Source: Litoditis marina (lineage: Eukaryota > Nematoda > Chromadorea > Rhabditida > Rhabditidae). Taken from it: a DNA stretch of 64,000 bases. The stretch covers positions 3,844,001-3,908,000 of the forward strand of contig OZ038435.1 in NCBI GenBank assembly GCA_964036275.1, in the 5' to 3' direction. How positions within the stretch are numbered: position 1 is the first letter of the stretch; each line of letters starts with the position of its first letter. Below are positions 36,028 to 50,100 of the stretch, one piece after another. Both the position numbers and the translations under genes were made by a program. The notes below the pieces were generated by a model. The model worked only from the letters and a program-made list of their open reading frames with translations, was not told where the DNA came from and did not search any database.

Positions 36028-36930
36028 CCTTAATCATGTAGATTGAGTGGTATGTTGAGACGTTAACAAGCCGAGCTGCACATAAATCAATTCTCCCGGA
36101 TGAGGCAGAAAAAACTACTCTTTCAGCAGGCAAATCGGGAGCGGAAACACAGAATGAGGAGAGAGAGAGTGAGAGAGAGAGAGGGAGAGAGAGGGTAGAG
36201 GAGAGAGAACGAGAGAAAAAAACACATAGAGGAAGAAAGAGAGACTGAGAGAGAGAGGAAGAGACGAAGAGAAAAAAGAGATATAGAGGAAGAGAGAGGA
36301 GAGGGAGAGAGAGGAAGAGCGAGAGAAAGAGAGGGAGACATATAGACAGTTAGAGAGACTAAGAGAGTCTGGAGAGAAAGAGGGAGAGGTTCTGAATGTT
36401 TCATTCTGAAATCTAGTGTATCCTGATAATCTCGCTCTCTGGTCTCCTAAGTCAGCTCTCATTAGTGCGTACATAAATACGTGTTGTTTTTGTGAATGTG
36501 TACTCGTAGAGATATAGCACAGATGAACTTAGATACACCGTAAACAAACGAATCAGTGGGATATGACATCATATCCCTTGATTCTGATGGTAAATAGACA
36601 TTAGTAAAAAGTGATGGACCAGGAAGTGTGTGAGTTTGGTTTGGTTTTACAGAGTTCAGTGAGAATAAAACAAAATACATTCAAAGTTTAAAACGCACGT
36701 TTACAAATCACAAACTTCTAATTAGAAATAGAATTTTTCAATCTTCGGTGCGTGATGAACTTTTTGTGGTTCTGAGTTGGTTGCATACTTCTTCGCGCAG
36801 TAAGATAGAAGTTTAGGGCCTATTCGACCCTAATAGGGTGAGATAGTGTGGGAAAAGTACCCACGCACATACTTCTATTCGATAGCAGTCGTAGTTGACG
36901 TATGTATGAAGGCAACTATCTAAATAACCT

Positions 36931-37109
36931 GGCGCGGTAGCAATTCCTCAAAAACCTCATGAGCAATATCTCACGAACTTCTCATCAGATTCTATTGATT
37001 GCTGTGCTTTGACTTCAGAAGTTCAAGAGTAGCTCATGAAGTGTTCATGAAATTCTCATGAGAAACTCATTAGAGTTTCTCATGAGATTGGACGGTTTTC
37101 TACGCCGCC
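36931..37109. repeat. Palindromic CATGAG-rich element, copy 2
   Basis: Begins GGCGCGGTAGCAATTCCTC and ends CTACGCCGCC, with repeated CTCATGAG-type words between. The ends match the right end of the copy at 1-135 in both orientations, defining an element of about 180 bp with terminal inverted repeats. Confidence 0.65.
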
Positions 37110-37169
37110 TGTAGCCTGTAGCAATAGAAAAATGGTGTCATATGCGTTTGAAAAACGGCCAGAGAGATT

Positions 37170-37290
37170 GCAGAGTTGTCGTAGTTTGATCACGATACAG
37201 TCCGTTATTTACGGATTTCCACCAGAAAACAAAGGGATCAAACTACAAACACCGTGAGATAGGGCAATACACCGTATAGGTAACTATTCC
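37170..37290. repeat. Dispersed element with TAGTTTGATC signature
   Basis: TAGTTTGATC at 37191-37200 and GATCAAACTACAAACAC at about 37228-37244 form inverted ends around ACGGATTTCCACCAGAAAAC, followed by GATAGGGCAATACACCGTAT, as in the copies at 6057 and 33590. Confidence 0.65.
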
Positions 37291-38445
37291 GCAAAGTTTC
37301 AATTTTCAGTTATACAACATGTAGTAACACAATTATGTAACACGCTTGTGGATGGGATGAGTGCATACATATAGTCGCCATTTTCCCCATAAAGACAGCA
37401 GAGGGTTCAATTGATTGAGCGATGCGGGGCGAGCGGTCGTTGATTAGCTGCCAGCAGTTGAGAGAGTGAGTAGATCAATGATACGCAGACGAACTGGCCG
37501 CTCGCCAAACCCCGCCCCCTACAAAATCGATGGTACGGTGTCCACAACGGTTTGACAAATCCTATAACAAACAGTTCACGGACGAGTAAGCTGATGCGCA
37601 GCGGGACTTCTGTTTGACTGCGTATCACCACAACTAGTCTGCCACTGATAGGGGCACTGAACACACAAAAGCACCGCCTGAAGTGTGAGAGAGGATAGGG
37701 GTATAACTCATCCCTCAAACAATGAACCTGAATCTTAAAGGACTACTTCCGGTAGTACCGCGTCCCGGCACGAAATCAAGTTGTTTCTCAGAAAAAGTCT
37801 GATTGAAGTACGGTAACTTACTGTTTATCCCCGTTCGGCAGTATAGTCTTTTCAGACTATTACAGTAAGAATACGAGATTCAGTTCGTTTCCATTTTGTA
37901 TATAATATCGGAGCGGTCAACAATTTTAGTTTTCGATTCTGATTGCATATTACCGAGTTGAAGTTAAGGATTAGGAAACAGTCATTGGAAGTTCGATTTT
38001 GCACTATAGGAGTCTCAATTAAAGTTATGTTTGTGAAATATACAATACAAGTCGATTCGGCTCTAGCCGTTTGCGCCTCCCCAAGGAGGGATTCTAAGAA
38101 TACTTCATTATCAGCCTCCAGAGGGTAAATTTATAATATTAGTCATAATTTGTTTATGAGAATCCAAAATTCGTTTCCAATGCGTTCTATATGATAATTG
38201 TAGCTCCCTGGCTGCTCGATGGGACGTCGAAAACTCTCAGTAAACTCAAGAATTTGAGAAATTAAAATAAAGCTCAGGTTGTTGATTGGCAGTTTAATTT
38301 AGCTTGCCACATGAAGAACCAACAGATAAAGCGTTAACCTTCGAGAAAGGTACAGTTTAACATGATAATATTCAAAGAAACCCAAAACTCCAAGTAGATT
38401 CTTCTCTATAAATACTTTACCGAAAGCCTTGAAAAAATAAGAGGA

Positions 38446-38457
38446 GGGGGGGGGGGG
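38446..38457 (+). repeat. G12 homopolymer
   Basis: Twelve consecutive G on the plus strand. Confidence 0.95.
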
Positions 38458-38761
38458 TTCAAGGCTCGAGCCTCGATAACTATAAAATGTAATTTCGAAT
38501 TCATTCAAGAGTGCAACTAGTGCAACTCGGCAATTTACAAAAAAAGTTGGACCACCAGTACAACTAGTGTAACGCAGCAATTGTATGGTCGTTTGTAAGC
38601 AATTGTAGCTACTATAACAACGTGAACGAAGTACCAGATAACTGGTTCAGTCCGTGTTGTAACATGTAACTACGGCAGGCGAAAGAAGTGTGACCAGAAT
38701 TATATGGGGCAGAGGGAAAGCAAATCAGAGAGAGGGAATTGTGATGGGAGAGAAATAGGGA

Positions 38762-38767
<6 letters not shown>

Positions 38768-38839
<72 letters not shown>
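38768..38839. repeat. (GA)n microsatellite
   Basis: Long uninterrupted GA run. Confidence 0.95.
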
Positions 38840-38840
<1 letters not shown>

Positions 38841-39253
38841 GAGAGAAACAAGAAATCGAGCAGACTGGGACGAAATTTTGAGAATATAATAGTAGAGTAA
38901 CTAGACAGTTAAAAAGTTAGCAGAAGTAGAAAAGCTCACCAAACAAAAATATTTGCTTAGACCAAAAGAACATATAGAGATAAGAAAGGTGATCGGAAAA
39001 TGAGCAGAAAACCATGGTTAGAACTTAAAATCAACGTTTCAGTCCTTTAAGCTACAATACATTTTTCAATTGCAGTTTAAAGGACCGTTGACACGAGATT
39101 GGTCCTCCTAATCGTCTTTCTTTAAGTTGAATTTAGTGGATTTTCGGAAAACACGAAGAAAACAACTTTGGCAGTTTATGCCCATTAGCGGCGACTATGT
39201 TTATTTACATTGCCGTCGCGGCTTCCAATTTTTCAGAGAGCGCAAAAAAGAGA

Positions 39254-39264
39254 GGGGGGGGGGG
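39254..39264 (+). repeat. G11 homopolymer
   Basis: Eleven consecutive G within a polypurine block. Confidence 0.95.
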
Positions 39265-39397
39265 ACAGGAAGAGAAAAATAGAGAGATAGAAGAAGGGGA
39301 AAACAGAGAGCCGAGAGAAACGGGAAAGAGAGGGAGAGAGAAATAGAGAGATAAAAGAAGGGGAAAGCAGAGGAGAAGGGAGCGGAGAGGCAGAAGA

Positions 39398-39409
39398 GGG
39401 GGGGGGGGG
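39398..39409 (+). repeat. G12 homopolymer
   Basis: Twelve consecutive G within a polypurine block. Confidence 0.95.
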
Positions 39410-39463
39410 TGAGGAAGAAAACAAGCGAGAGAGACAGAGAGATGAGTAGGAGAGAAAATAAGC

Positions 39464-39502
<39 letters not shown>

Positions 39503-40080
39503 CGACAGAGAGAGAGAGAACGAGAGAGAAAAACAGAGGGAGAGAGATCCCGGAGGGATCTTTTTGAAACCTGCGCTTTTTCAGTGTCTGATCACTGTGT
39601 TTGAAATGGGGGAAACATGTTTTGATTGGGAGTGTGTTGTGTTGAAAGTGAGAGATGCCGACCGAAGATAAGAAAGAAAACAAGATAGCAACAAAAAGGA
39701 GGCAGGCAATAAAATATAATGACACCCCAATCCCATTGTAATCTATATTCATGGAAACAATGGTTATGGAAGTGAGTCGGAAACTTTTTTCGAAAAAGTA
39801 AAAAAAGAGTTCAAAACAAAAAAAAAACAAAAATAAATGTGACAGGTATTTCACGACATTGAGAAAGGTAAAGTTTGAGTTTGATGCTAAGTTCTAGAGG
39901 AAGAACACAAAGGGAATAGCGAAGGTTAGAAAATCGGACAGAATGTTTGATTTCTACCATTTCTTCTTTTCTACTTTCCCTCGGAAAGAAAAAGTATGTA
40001 TTTGTGAGAGAATCAACATAGAGAAAAGAAGAGAGCAATGGAAAGAAAGCAAACGAGATAAAGAACGAGAGAAAATTATA

Positions 40081-40198
<118 letters not shown>

Positions 40199-41182
40199 TA
40201 GAACAATATAGAAAGAGATAAATAGAGGAACAGACAGATAGAGAGTGAGACACACAGAGAAAATGAGAAGAACAGAATCTGAGAGAGAAAAAGAAAATAC
40301 AAAACGAAAGAGAGAGAGAGAAAACCGTGAAAGTGATGTCCACGGCTTTCCTATTCACTTGGACCTAATGCCATCTCCCCTCTAATCGGGTTTCCCCATT
40401 ACAACCAGTGACCTCCGTAGAACGAGATCGTACTCTCACATGTTCCGCCGATCAAGTTCATCAACTAAGCTGCTTAGCAGAGTAGTCAATTCAATGATCC
40501 CGTAAAACGTGAAAAGACTCACGTGAATTGTGAATAAAAAACACGCACGTGAAACTTGAGAAAAGCTCAGCAATCATGCGTTTTGTTTTTCTACCGTAGT
40601 TGTGCGAGTTCTGATGAGTTCGACACGGTTTGTCCTACTAAACTACACATCCAACTTCAAAAATATTTGTCGCTTGGAATATTGATTGTTCATTACCATT
40701 CTCATTCATCACCTAAACAAATGCCGAGTTATACTGTAGTTTCTTCCCAAAGAGTTCGAGTAGATTTCCATCTCGGGTGCAGTATATAAGTAGTACAATC
40801 TCTTTTGGTGAAGAACTAGCGATCCATCTGCCAATTTATAAAAAAACACAAGAACATGTTGCATACTCAAAAAAAGCAGTTTAATCTCCGATAAATACTA
40901 TTCACAATGACAGATCAGTAAATTCATCTAATTAAGATTAAAATAAATTAACATTGCAGATCATTGTGATATTCACACGTATAAAACACAGGCAATACAT
41001 GCAACAGAACAAATTATTACCCTATAAACAATCGAATACGACTAAAACTTATTTAAATAAAATATGCACACTGTTTGACCCCGGTATTTAACAAACTCGC
41101 AAATACACTTGTAATATATCCTAAGATGAATGAGTCAACCCGCCTCAGACAACAATCTTAATTATCTAGGAACAATAAACAT

Positions 41183-44100
41183 CTAAGCAGTGGATTCGGC
41201 CTCTTTCACCTTTTTCTCAGCGTCCCGTAGTTTCTGTTCTTCCAAGCTTTTCAGGTACCTGAAAACAAAAAATATACGAATATGATAATAAAACACCGTA
41301 TTATAGAAGTGAATATTATGCACAAGTATAACTAATATAGAAGTGAATGTTATGGTTGCCAGACTCACCAAGTAGTGAAATCGTTCCAACCACGACCAAA
41401 TGATAAAGCCCTCCGGCTACAAAAGTGACCGAAAGGTTTCTACTAGAAACTGCGGGGAAGCACTAACCTGAGTGCCCGTTTGGCAGCAGTTGTCTTGGCG
41501 ATACGGTAGTTTCTTCCCATTCCAGTGAACCGCATCTTACTGCTCACTTCCACTGTCACTCGAACCTACAAAGTTGAATACAAATCACGAACACTCATTG
41601 CAGAATATTTGTAGATACACATATTTTCAAAATATCGGATTTTAACAAAACAGTTAAAAAAAAGCAAAAAAACTTGTTTAACAATTTTTCGACAGACGTC
41701 TATAACCACGATTGGTGGTTATTTCTGCCAGCTAATATCGCGTGACAGCCTTGGAAAACCGCACAACGAAAAAGGTAACCAAGAAAGTGTAGGTCACCGA
41801 AAACCGGTTAGATACTGAATTCGCCGTAACCACCGACCTTTCCGGACTCTATGAGTCGTTCCATCTTGCTGAACCGCGTCTTTCCCGGTTCCAGTTCCAT
41901 GAGTTCCCGAATGGGCGATCGGGGCGGATTGGCACAACACTCCTCGATGGTTCCCTTCATCAGGTGGTGGAACACGCGCCACACCACATCCAGGTCTCGG
42001 CCAGAATCCTGAAATCATACGAACGTCAACAGACAGCTGGATTTTTGAGAGGCCTTTCATAGTTGTGAAAATCTTGGTCAGGAAACAGATCTTAAAGACC
42101 TAAAGATGTGTATCGTCCCTCAAAAGCAAAAAAGGGTAGACTAAAAAATTCACTCATCAGTTGCTTCCAAACGTTTAAGCGAAAACCATTCATTCTATTA
42201 CAAATCAGGCAGAGCAGAAAAATAGCCAAAAGTATGGCGTAAACCACTTGAGAAGGTACTCACGAGGTAGATGGCTCCGGCGACACTCTCGAATATGTCA
42301 CTCATTGCCTTGGGGACCTCAATGTCCTCCTCCTGACCCTCGTCTATCTCCTCCTCCGTCGTCACCATGTACATCTGAAATATGATGATTCAACTGCTCT
42401 CAACCAAACACATACAAATAGTCTCATTATTTTGTCAACAAACAAAGCTTCATGTTTTGAAAATTGAACAAATAAGAATCAAGCTATCAAATAAGAATGA
42501 TATCGTGACACAAGTCACAACTATCGTAGACCCTTGGCGCCGATAGCTCGATGGTCAATAGGGCATCATAAGATTCATTATGAAAAAAAACTTTTACAAC
42601 CGATATCGATCGTTTCCGACTAACCTCCGCATTGAAGTTGGCATCGAAGAAGTTGCGTTCCTTGCACAGTTTGACAAACTTCTCGATCATGTGATGCAAT
42701 CCGGGACACATGGCCACGAAATGCTGCAAGAAAAGGTAGTTACAAAAAGTTAGTTCCAATTTTCCACCCAGTCGAACGAAAAACCATTTGAAAAAAACGA
42801 AGAAAGTCCAATATGTAAACCAACCTTATGGAAGTTGAACTTGATGGCGAGACTCGCAAAAATTGTGTTATTCACAAGAGCGGAACGCAGGTCGGTGAGA
42901 ACCTGGAATACTTCGAATGAGAAAACTGAAATATTGGTAATTTGTTTCGCTCAGTGAAAAGTTGGTCCGTCCGTGTACATCTAGTTCTGAACCACCGTGT
43001 TTGTAGTTTGAACTTATCATATTTCATATTTCAGTAGTAATTCGAAAAGTATATTGTGCAGACAGATCGAAACATCAAGTACAACCCAGATATTGTCATT
43101 CCAAACAGAGCTCATGCAACCAGGTGCGGTGGGGGGGGGGAGGAACAAGGTGCCAGCTGTAGCCCAAAAATTCAAGATTTATTTTGTTCCCCTCATTTCG
43201 TTTCGCGATGGTTTTCAAACTGCGAATCACATACACCAGAAGATAGACAACAGCCCCAAATATCTATGACCGTAAGGAAAATTCAGAGAAGATGAAAAGG
43301 ATCCGAAAAGACTAAGAACTGACTCCCGGACTGTATTGTCGGCCATCCTCAAAGAGAAACCGGGTGATCATGTAGTCCAGCACAGCATCTCCAAGGAACT
43401 CCAGACGCTGCAAGCAATAACATAGACATAGGTTAGTTAAAGCGTTACAAACGTTGAATAAACTCCAAATAAAAAATCATGGACTTAGGCTATATGTAAT
43501 TGCTATACTAGTCTCACCTGACTAATATATAGAATGATGCTGTATTTGGCAAAACATTTCCATGCAGAACACCATACCTGATAACATCCGGTGATCCGAT
43601 TCTTGTAATAACTGGCGTGAGTGAACGCTTGCAGCAAATACGCCTTGTCGTTGAATCGATACCTGAAAACGTGAAACCTATAATTTGATCACCGGAAAGA
43701 TAAAATTTTCTCATATCACTTTCTAACCACATTCGTTAGTGCCAACCTACAAGACAGACGTGACGAATGAAACTAAATACACCGACAGACGACTGCTTGA
43801 ACTTCAATTACTGGGAAGATAATTTTGTGGTTTCCTCATCACAAAATCATAGTTTTAAATAAGAAAGTACATAGTATATAGACATCATTATTAGATTTTA
43901 TCTGTATGATATTAAACATAATCACTAATAAACTTTTTTATTTATATAATTTAAATCATCAATTTATATTTAATTGTCTTTCGTTAATGGCGTTCTTGTA
44001 TCGGTCTGGGTGAAACGAAAACCAAAGTACGTATCTGAGTCACTAGAAGAAGACAAAACGGACCCAATAGTTTCCTCCAGCTGCTCAAATCTGAACTGGG

Positions 44101-47100
44101 CATACATTTTGAGTAGTTGCCGTTTCGATGACTCGGGGTCCTCTGCGGTATCCACGAATCTATAAAAGGATGTGTAAACATATATGCATAAACTACGATA
44201 GTTTCAGTTAATTTAAAAATGTAAGATAACTCAGAATTTTTTTTAGAGATGTTGCAAGGAACGCTGTAGAAACTGTTGCAGAGAAGCACAATCAGCGAGT
44301 GCATGTTCCATAATAAAAATGATTATCGTGGTGACTGGTGATAAGCAACACACTTACTCCGGTAAAGTTGTCCGAATAGTCAGAGAAATGTAAAAGACGA
44401 AAAAAAATGCCGTTTCTGAACGCAAAATCAGGAATTTTCACATATTTGAATCGAAAAATGGGAAGTTGTGCAGAACAGTCACCCTACTGATGGGTGCAAC
44501 ACTATCTGTCCCCTCACCTCAACAACGGCGGTTCAGCCTTCACGTCATCGGTTGTCAGCACCTTCAGACCCATCCACTTCATCATCTGAAATGGTACAAC
44601 ATAACCAACTTTCGGCGTGAGTGTACGTCTTCAGTAACTATAACCGACCTTCATGGTGGGCAGTTTACAATCTACAGTGACCGACCTCCACCGTGAACCT
44701 AAGTAACAAACCTTCCTAGTACGTGTACGGCTTACAGTCTACAGTAACCGACACTTCTAATACGTTTACGTCTACAGTAACCATTGCCGACCTTCACCGC
44801 CAACCTACAGTAACCAATACTACTCGTACGTCTACAGTTTACAATCTACAATACCCGAACCTCCTAAAACGTGTACGTCTACAGTAACCATAGCCGACCT
44901 TCATGGTGGGCAGGGGTCCGAGTGTAAGGAGATGTGCTCCAATCAGTGCCTCCACTGCGTCAGCAATCGACTTGTCGCTGATGTACTGCTGCGTCAACAT
45001 GTTGTACGGCAGGGGGGACAACTCCTCCATGGCGGTCGACGAGTTGGACGGCTGAAAAGGACAGAACATTTCACTCGGGACTTCCGAAACATTTGCCTTC
45101 ATTTCGTTTGAACTCACGCGTGAGTCAACAAATATTCTATTCTAGGATAGAGAGTGTGGATAGAAACCTGCTCATTGAAAACACGTAAACGTAGGATCAT
45201 TTCGTTCAAGTCCATTTTTTCTGTAGGAATTCACAAGACTTAGAATTATCCATGACTGTACTTTACAACTTTCTTGGCCCTAAATTCATAAAATCAAACA
45301 TGGCGGGTGACCTACGACCATAAAAGTCTAATATCTGATACCAAGCGTCAATCAACAATCTAAAGTTCGAATGGTATCATTTCTAATCAACCAACTATCA
45401 CCAGTAATCAATACCTTGGGGAAATTGATGGTCTCCACCCCGTCGGCCAGGCTTCGCACTTCATTGTTGACATCAGCTTGGTCCCAGCCGGTGGGAGCCT
45501 TCACCTACAAAATGGATCAATTGTGCGGAATCAGTCAGAAAATGACAATAGACCACATATGCTTCTCTCGCCTATATTGTATTAATAGTTTTGAACTCAG
45601 TTGCTCAATCGATTTACATCTGTAACATTCATAGTTCCACAAAACATGAATTAACCTAGGTGGCATAGTGACAGCTGACAGTAGAGCTGAGCATCTCTTT
45701 TAAAGTATTCTTTCACAGTTAGTATTTCCTGAGTTTCCCTGTAAATCCTACCTTCTGAACGGCTTCCGACTTTCCTTCCAACACTTCCTCGATGAACTTG
45801 TCTCGTTCCTCCGCGTCGTCAGAGTTTGGCGCTTTGAAATCGGTTGTGGGCATGTAGCTAGAACACCAACATTAGATTTTTACTTTTTCATATAACGGTA
45901 GGTCAAAAAACACAACCGAAATGAGTAAGACAGAAATACCCACGTATCTATTCCTTGAAAGTGAGTAAAACTCAGAGTAAACGAAAGTTACCGTACCATG
46001 GAGGAAGCCATGAATCCTGGACATCGAACTTTGAGCCAACAATAAGAGATGGTAGGTTGAGCTTCTTTCCGAGCCGGTAGAGATTGCAATTCGACACCTT
46101 AAAGCACGTGAAGCAGAATTAAATGCTCTCGATAGTAGTTTTGAAGTATTGAGGATCAAACCGTGTACCACAATGTGATGAAAAAATAACTTTTCGAATG
46201 CCTAACTATTTGACTTAATTTTCGATAAACTTCGTTAACGTGGTTCACTCGACTTATATTACGACAGCGTGAATCATCCACCAACTAGTATTGCCAACCT
46301 CTTTACTCCTAGCAAACGACAGTTTTCCTTCGTGCTGATCAAAGTGGGAATGATAGAGATAGTCCGTGACAGCATACTTCAGGAATGAATCGCCAATCGT
46401 CTCCATTCTCTCAAGATTGATACCTGAAACCTTGCATTGTCAATCAATCGCATTTTGAAAAAAAACTGATGGCAGAAGACTAGTATTGCGAATCATCCCC
46501 ATCCTTAATATCGATTTAACAGCATACTAACAAATACCTTAGTCGCCTGTCGAACCAGCAGCTAGAACCCCTTATTCTAAGATTCCCATTTTCTGGTGAA
46601 TGAAGGTGGTGACTAATCAAATAGTTAAGTTTCTGTCACAGTTGTATTATTATTCTTTCCAAATGACCTACCATCATTTGCATTGGATGTAGTGAGAGCA
46701 GTGAGCAGGATACAGGGGGAGACTCCGTAGGGGTGCTCGTGCATCAGATCATTTCCCGCGCCTTCCGATGGGCATACCTTGAATCAGTTGGTGAGCATAT
46801 ACCAGTAAGGTCAGACTCAGCGACGAAAAATAGTCCGTTTTCAGATGTCAACACGTGTAAATTTATGATTTTTTATCAAAGGTAGATCAACTTTCTTTTT
46901 TTCGGCGAAAAAGTAGTTCGCTTTTTGAACTTTTCTGACTATCCGGACAAATTTACTGGAATGAGTTGGTGAGTCGCATAGAAGAAAACTACAAACGACT
47001 TGAAGTAGAAAAAAAGACACGAAAACACGGTTTGTATTATTTGCATTATTCAAGACTGGCTCCTTCGTATGTTCTGATGGAATCAAACAAGAATACGTGT

Positions 47101-50100
47101 ACGTAACTACGTGTTACTTAGCGTCTTTTTAATAGCAATCTAAAAGTATACCGTTTTAGGCTGAAGAAGAAACGGGAATATCGTACTCACCTTCATGCTT
47201 ACACTCGATGGCGACGCGGCCGCGAAAGAAAACCTTTCCTCCAGGGCAGGCGCCAAAACTTCACCCTGGAAGTTCCTATTAAAATCGTGATAATCGAAGA
47301 GCTTTCGTTATAGTTATTTAGTTATAGTTTGCATTCACAAAGTTGAAAAAAGTGGCTGTTTTATCATTTCCTTCCACAGTCGATGCTCATATTATGGGCA
47401 GTTTGAACCTACTCCACTCAGTCTGTAGAAAAATGACTCGCTGTTCGAACTTTCCCAGTAATTTAGCATAGTTTGCCTACCTTGGGTAGCGTGACGTGCA
47501 TGCTCTCCAGTGACTGCGCGTCTCGTGTCTTCTTCCACCTGTCTCCCTCCTCCAGCTGACTGAACTCATCGTCAGAGGCCACTGTCTCCTCCACTGAGGT
47601 CGCAGAAGTAGAGGACTCGGCCAACGGCGATTCTAAACAAATTACTATGAAAACATAAACTGTATAACTTGTTTTGCCCCTTCCGATTTTGTTCAGTCTA
47701 TATGTGGTTCTTCTGGTATCGACATACTTTTTCTATACTCCGAATCGCACGGCAGTTCGATGAAATTCATTTTACAACAATTTTTTATGACAACTGTTTC
47801 CAACCGTCTGTGACTTTTATTTGATATATGAAAGAGGCCATTTTTTTCTATTTCTAAACTTTTCGAAGGAGCGCTTCTTTCGAATTTTTCTGACTAATTG
47901 GCCAAGTTTGCCAGGGCTCTAAAACGAAGGGTCTGGCGGATGAAATAGCAATCAAGCAACCTTATTTGGACGAATTTCGTTCCCGAGACCCCAGCTGACA
48001 GACACTATTTGAAAAGTCACAATTCTACCAGTTTTGCCAAATCTGCCAGACACATCGTTTCAGGAGTATCACTGACCCTCATCATCAAACTCGATCAGAT
48101 TGACGATCTCCTCCGATTGTGCATGTTCCCTGTCTTCCTGCTTCAGACGTTCCATTGTATCCAGATACAGCTCTGGTTTCTGCGAGAAAATTGAATAAAT
48201 ATTTGGACAACAGTATAACATTCGCATAAAACAATAAAGAAGATCGAAGGTTTTTACGGCTAACCTGCGTTTTGTTTGTCTGTGTAAAAATCTACTTGAT
48301 AGTTCCAAAAAAACTCTTAAGAGCGGTGGTTTGCCGTTTGCCTAAGCCTCGAATCGTAAGTAAAATCAACGGGTATGTTAAATGATTAAACTAATTCAAT
48401 CATTTAAATTGGAAAATGCTCACCTTGACAGGCAACGGCGGTCCTCTGGGCGTGGTCTTGCTGCCAGCGGGCGCCGGCTGTTTGCTGCCACCCTTCTCAG
48501 AACCAGGTACCAAATCCGGCAGAATCTCTCGATGCAGGTCGGCCATCAGAGATCCCATGTCAATTTGGCCACCAGTGTCAATGATAGCCTGCAAATATAC
48601 TATGAAGCTCACAGAAAAATGTGAATTGACCCGCAAATTTTTGTACCAGACATGTCGTCTAGCAACCTTATCGAGATGGCTTAAATCTCGAAAACGAGCT
48701 CCTCCTCCACCTAATTTCGTAAAACTTTTTCATGAAAATTAATTGAGTTTGATGGGCCTTTTGGAAAGATTTGAACGACATACTGGTATATGACCAAACT
48801 TTTCTGGAAACAAAACTCACAAACGGCGTATCCGGTACAGTGTCGTCCAGGTCACCCCAGCCAGACTCTACGATTGCCTCAACACGAGGAGCCGCGAAAT
48901 CGGGTTGTGCCCCTCAACAAAACCGATATACAAAGCGACGAATGAACCGAAACTTTGTAACTCCTAGCATTAATTGCGCCAAAAACAGTAAACTAAATCT
49001 AAGTGTGAACGGTCTTTTCATCCTGTCCCTTTTGTGGACCATTCATTATTACTCATATCGACATCAACCGCGAAAGACTACTACTTACATAAATAAAAAA
49101 AATGTATGAAACTGATACGATGGCCCTAATATTTTAAAGAGAAACCATTTAACGGACCCTGTTTCTCCGACAGATACTTGGCGAAGTCGAACATGACGAG
49201 CGCGTCCGCATCGTCCTCGTCATCCGACATGTCTCCCCGGCGGACGGCCGTCGAGAACAGGCCAACCTGAACTTTTTTGTTAACTTTTTGAAACTAGAAT
49301 GCTAGATCAACCATATTTATCATACACCACATAAGTTCCCTTAAGTCCATCCGTATCCACGAAAACTAAAGGAAAAATTCGCTAGTCGGGTAATGTTCTT
49401 TCCCGCATCACAATATTGCAAGAGGTAACGGACTCTGCAGCAAAATGAGTACGTCCCATTCCATTCCGATAAGAAATAAAATCAATACTTTAACGATTAC
49501 CGTGTCATCGACCGAAGTTTCGGTGGCGGCTGTGTCCCCTCCTTCCGGCTGAGACCACGGCAGATCCCCGGCATGTGGATCCCAAACTCCAATCTCGAAT
49601 TGCTGCAAAGAGACATAACTCATACTCAATACGCAAAGATATCTGTCCACACGATAGAACCAGCCTAAAAATTCGGTCAGCATAGTTAGCTAACGTGGCT
49701 CCTTCGGTTAGCGCAAACTAATGTATTTGTACACCATTTGAATTAAGATATACCGTATACTTCGGTCCCTACTTCGGTGACAACAACTTCATCCAGAATG
49801 CTTCAATATTTCCTTTGTTTGAACAGGAATCAAAGTGCAGACTGTCGGCCTATTGAAATAAAACAAACCGGTTGCCGGCAACTTGCCGGCGCTTTTCCGC
49901 CGTTTGGCCGCTCGAAGCCTGCACTCTGAGTCTGTGTGACAACTATATATCTTGAATTAATAACAACCACCCACCCCATCGGGAGTTGGTGCCAGCTCCT
50001 TGGCAGTGATAGTCGAGGTAGTGTCCTTGGATTTGTTCATCTCGCGCAGCTGCTGAATCTTCGACACAATCAGAGACTGTTTCTCCTCATAGGTGGCCGG

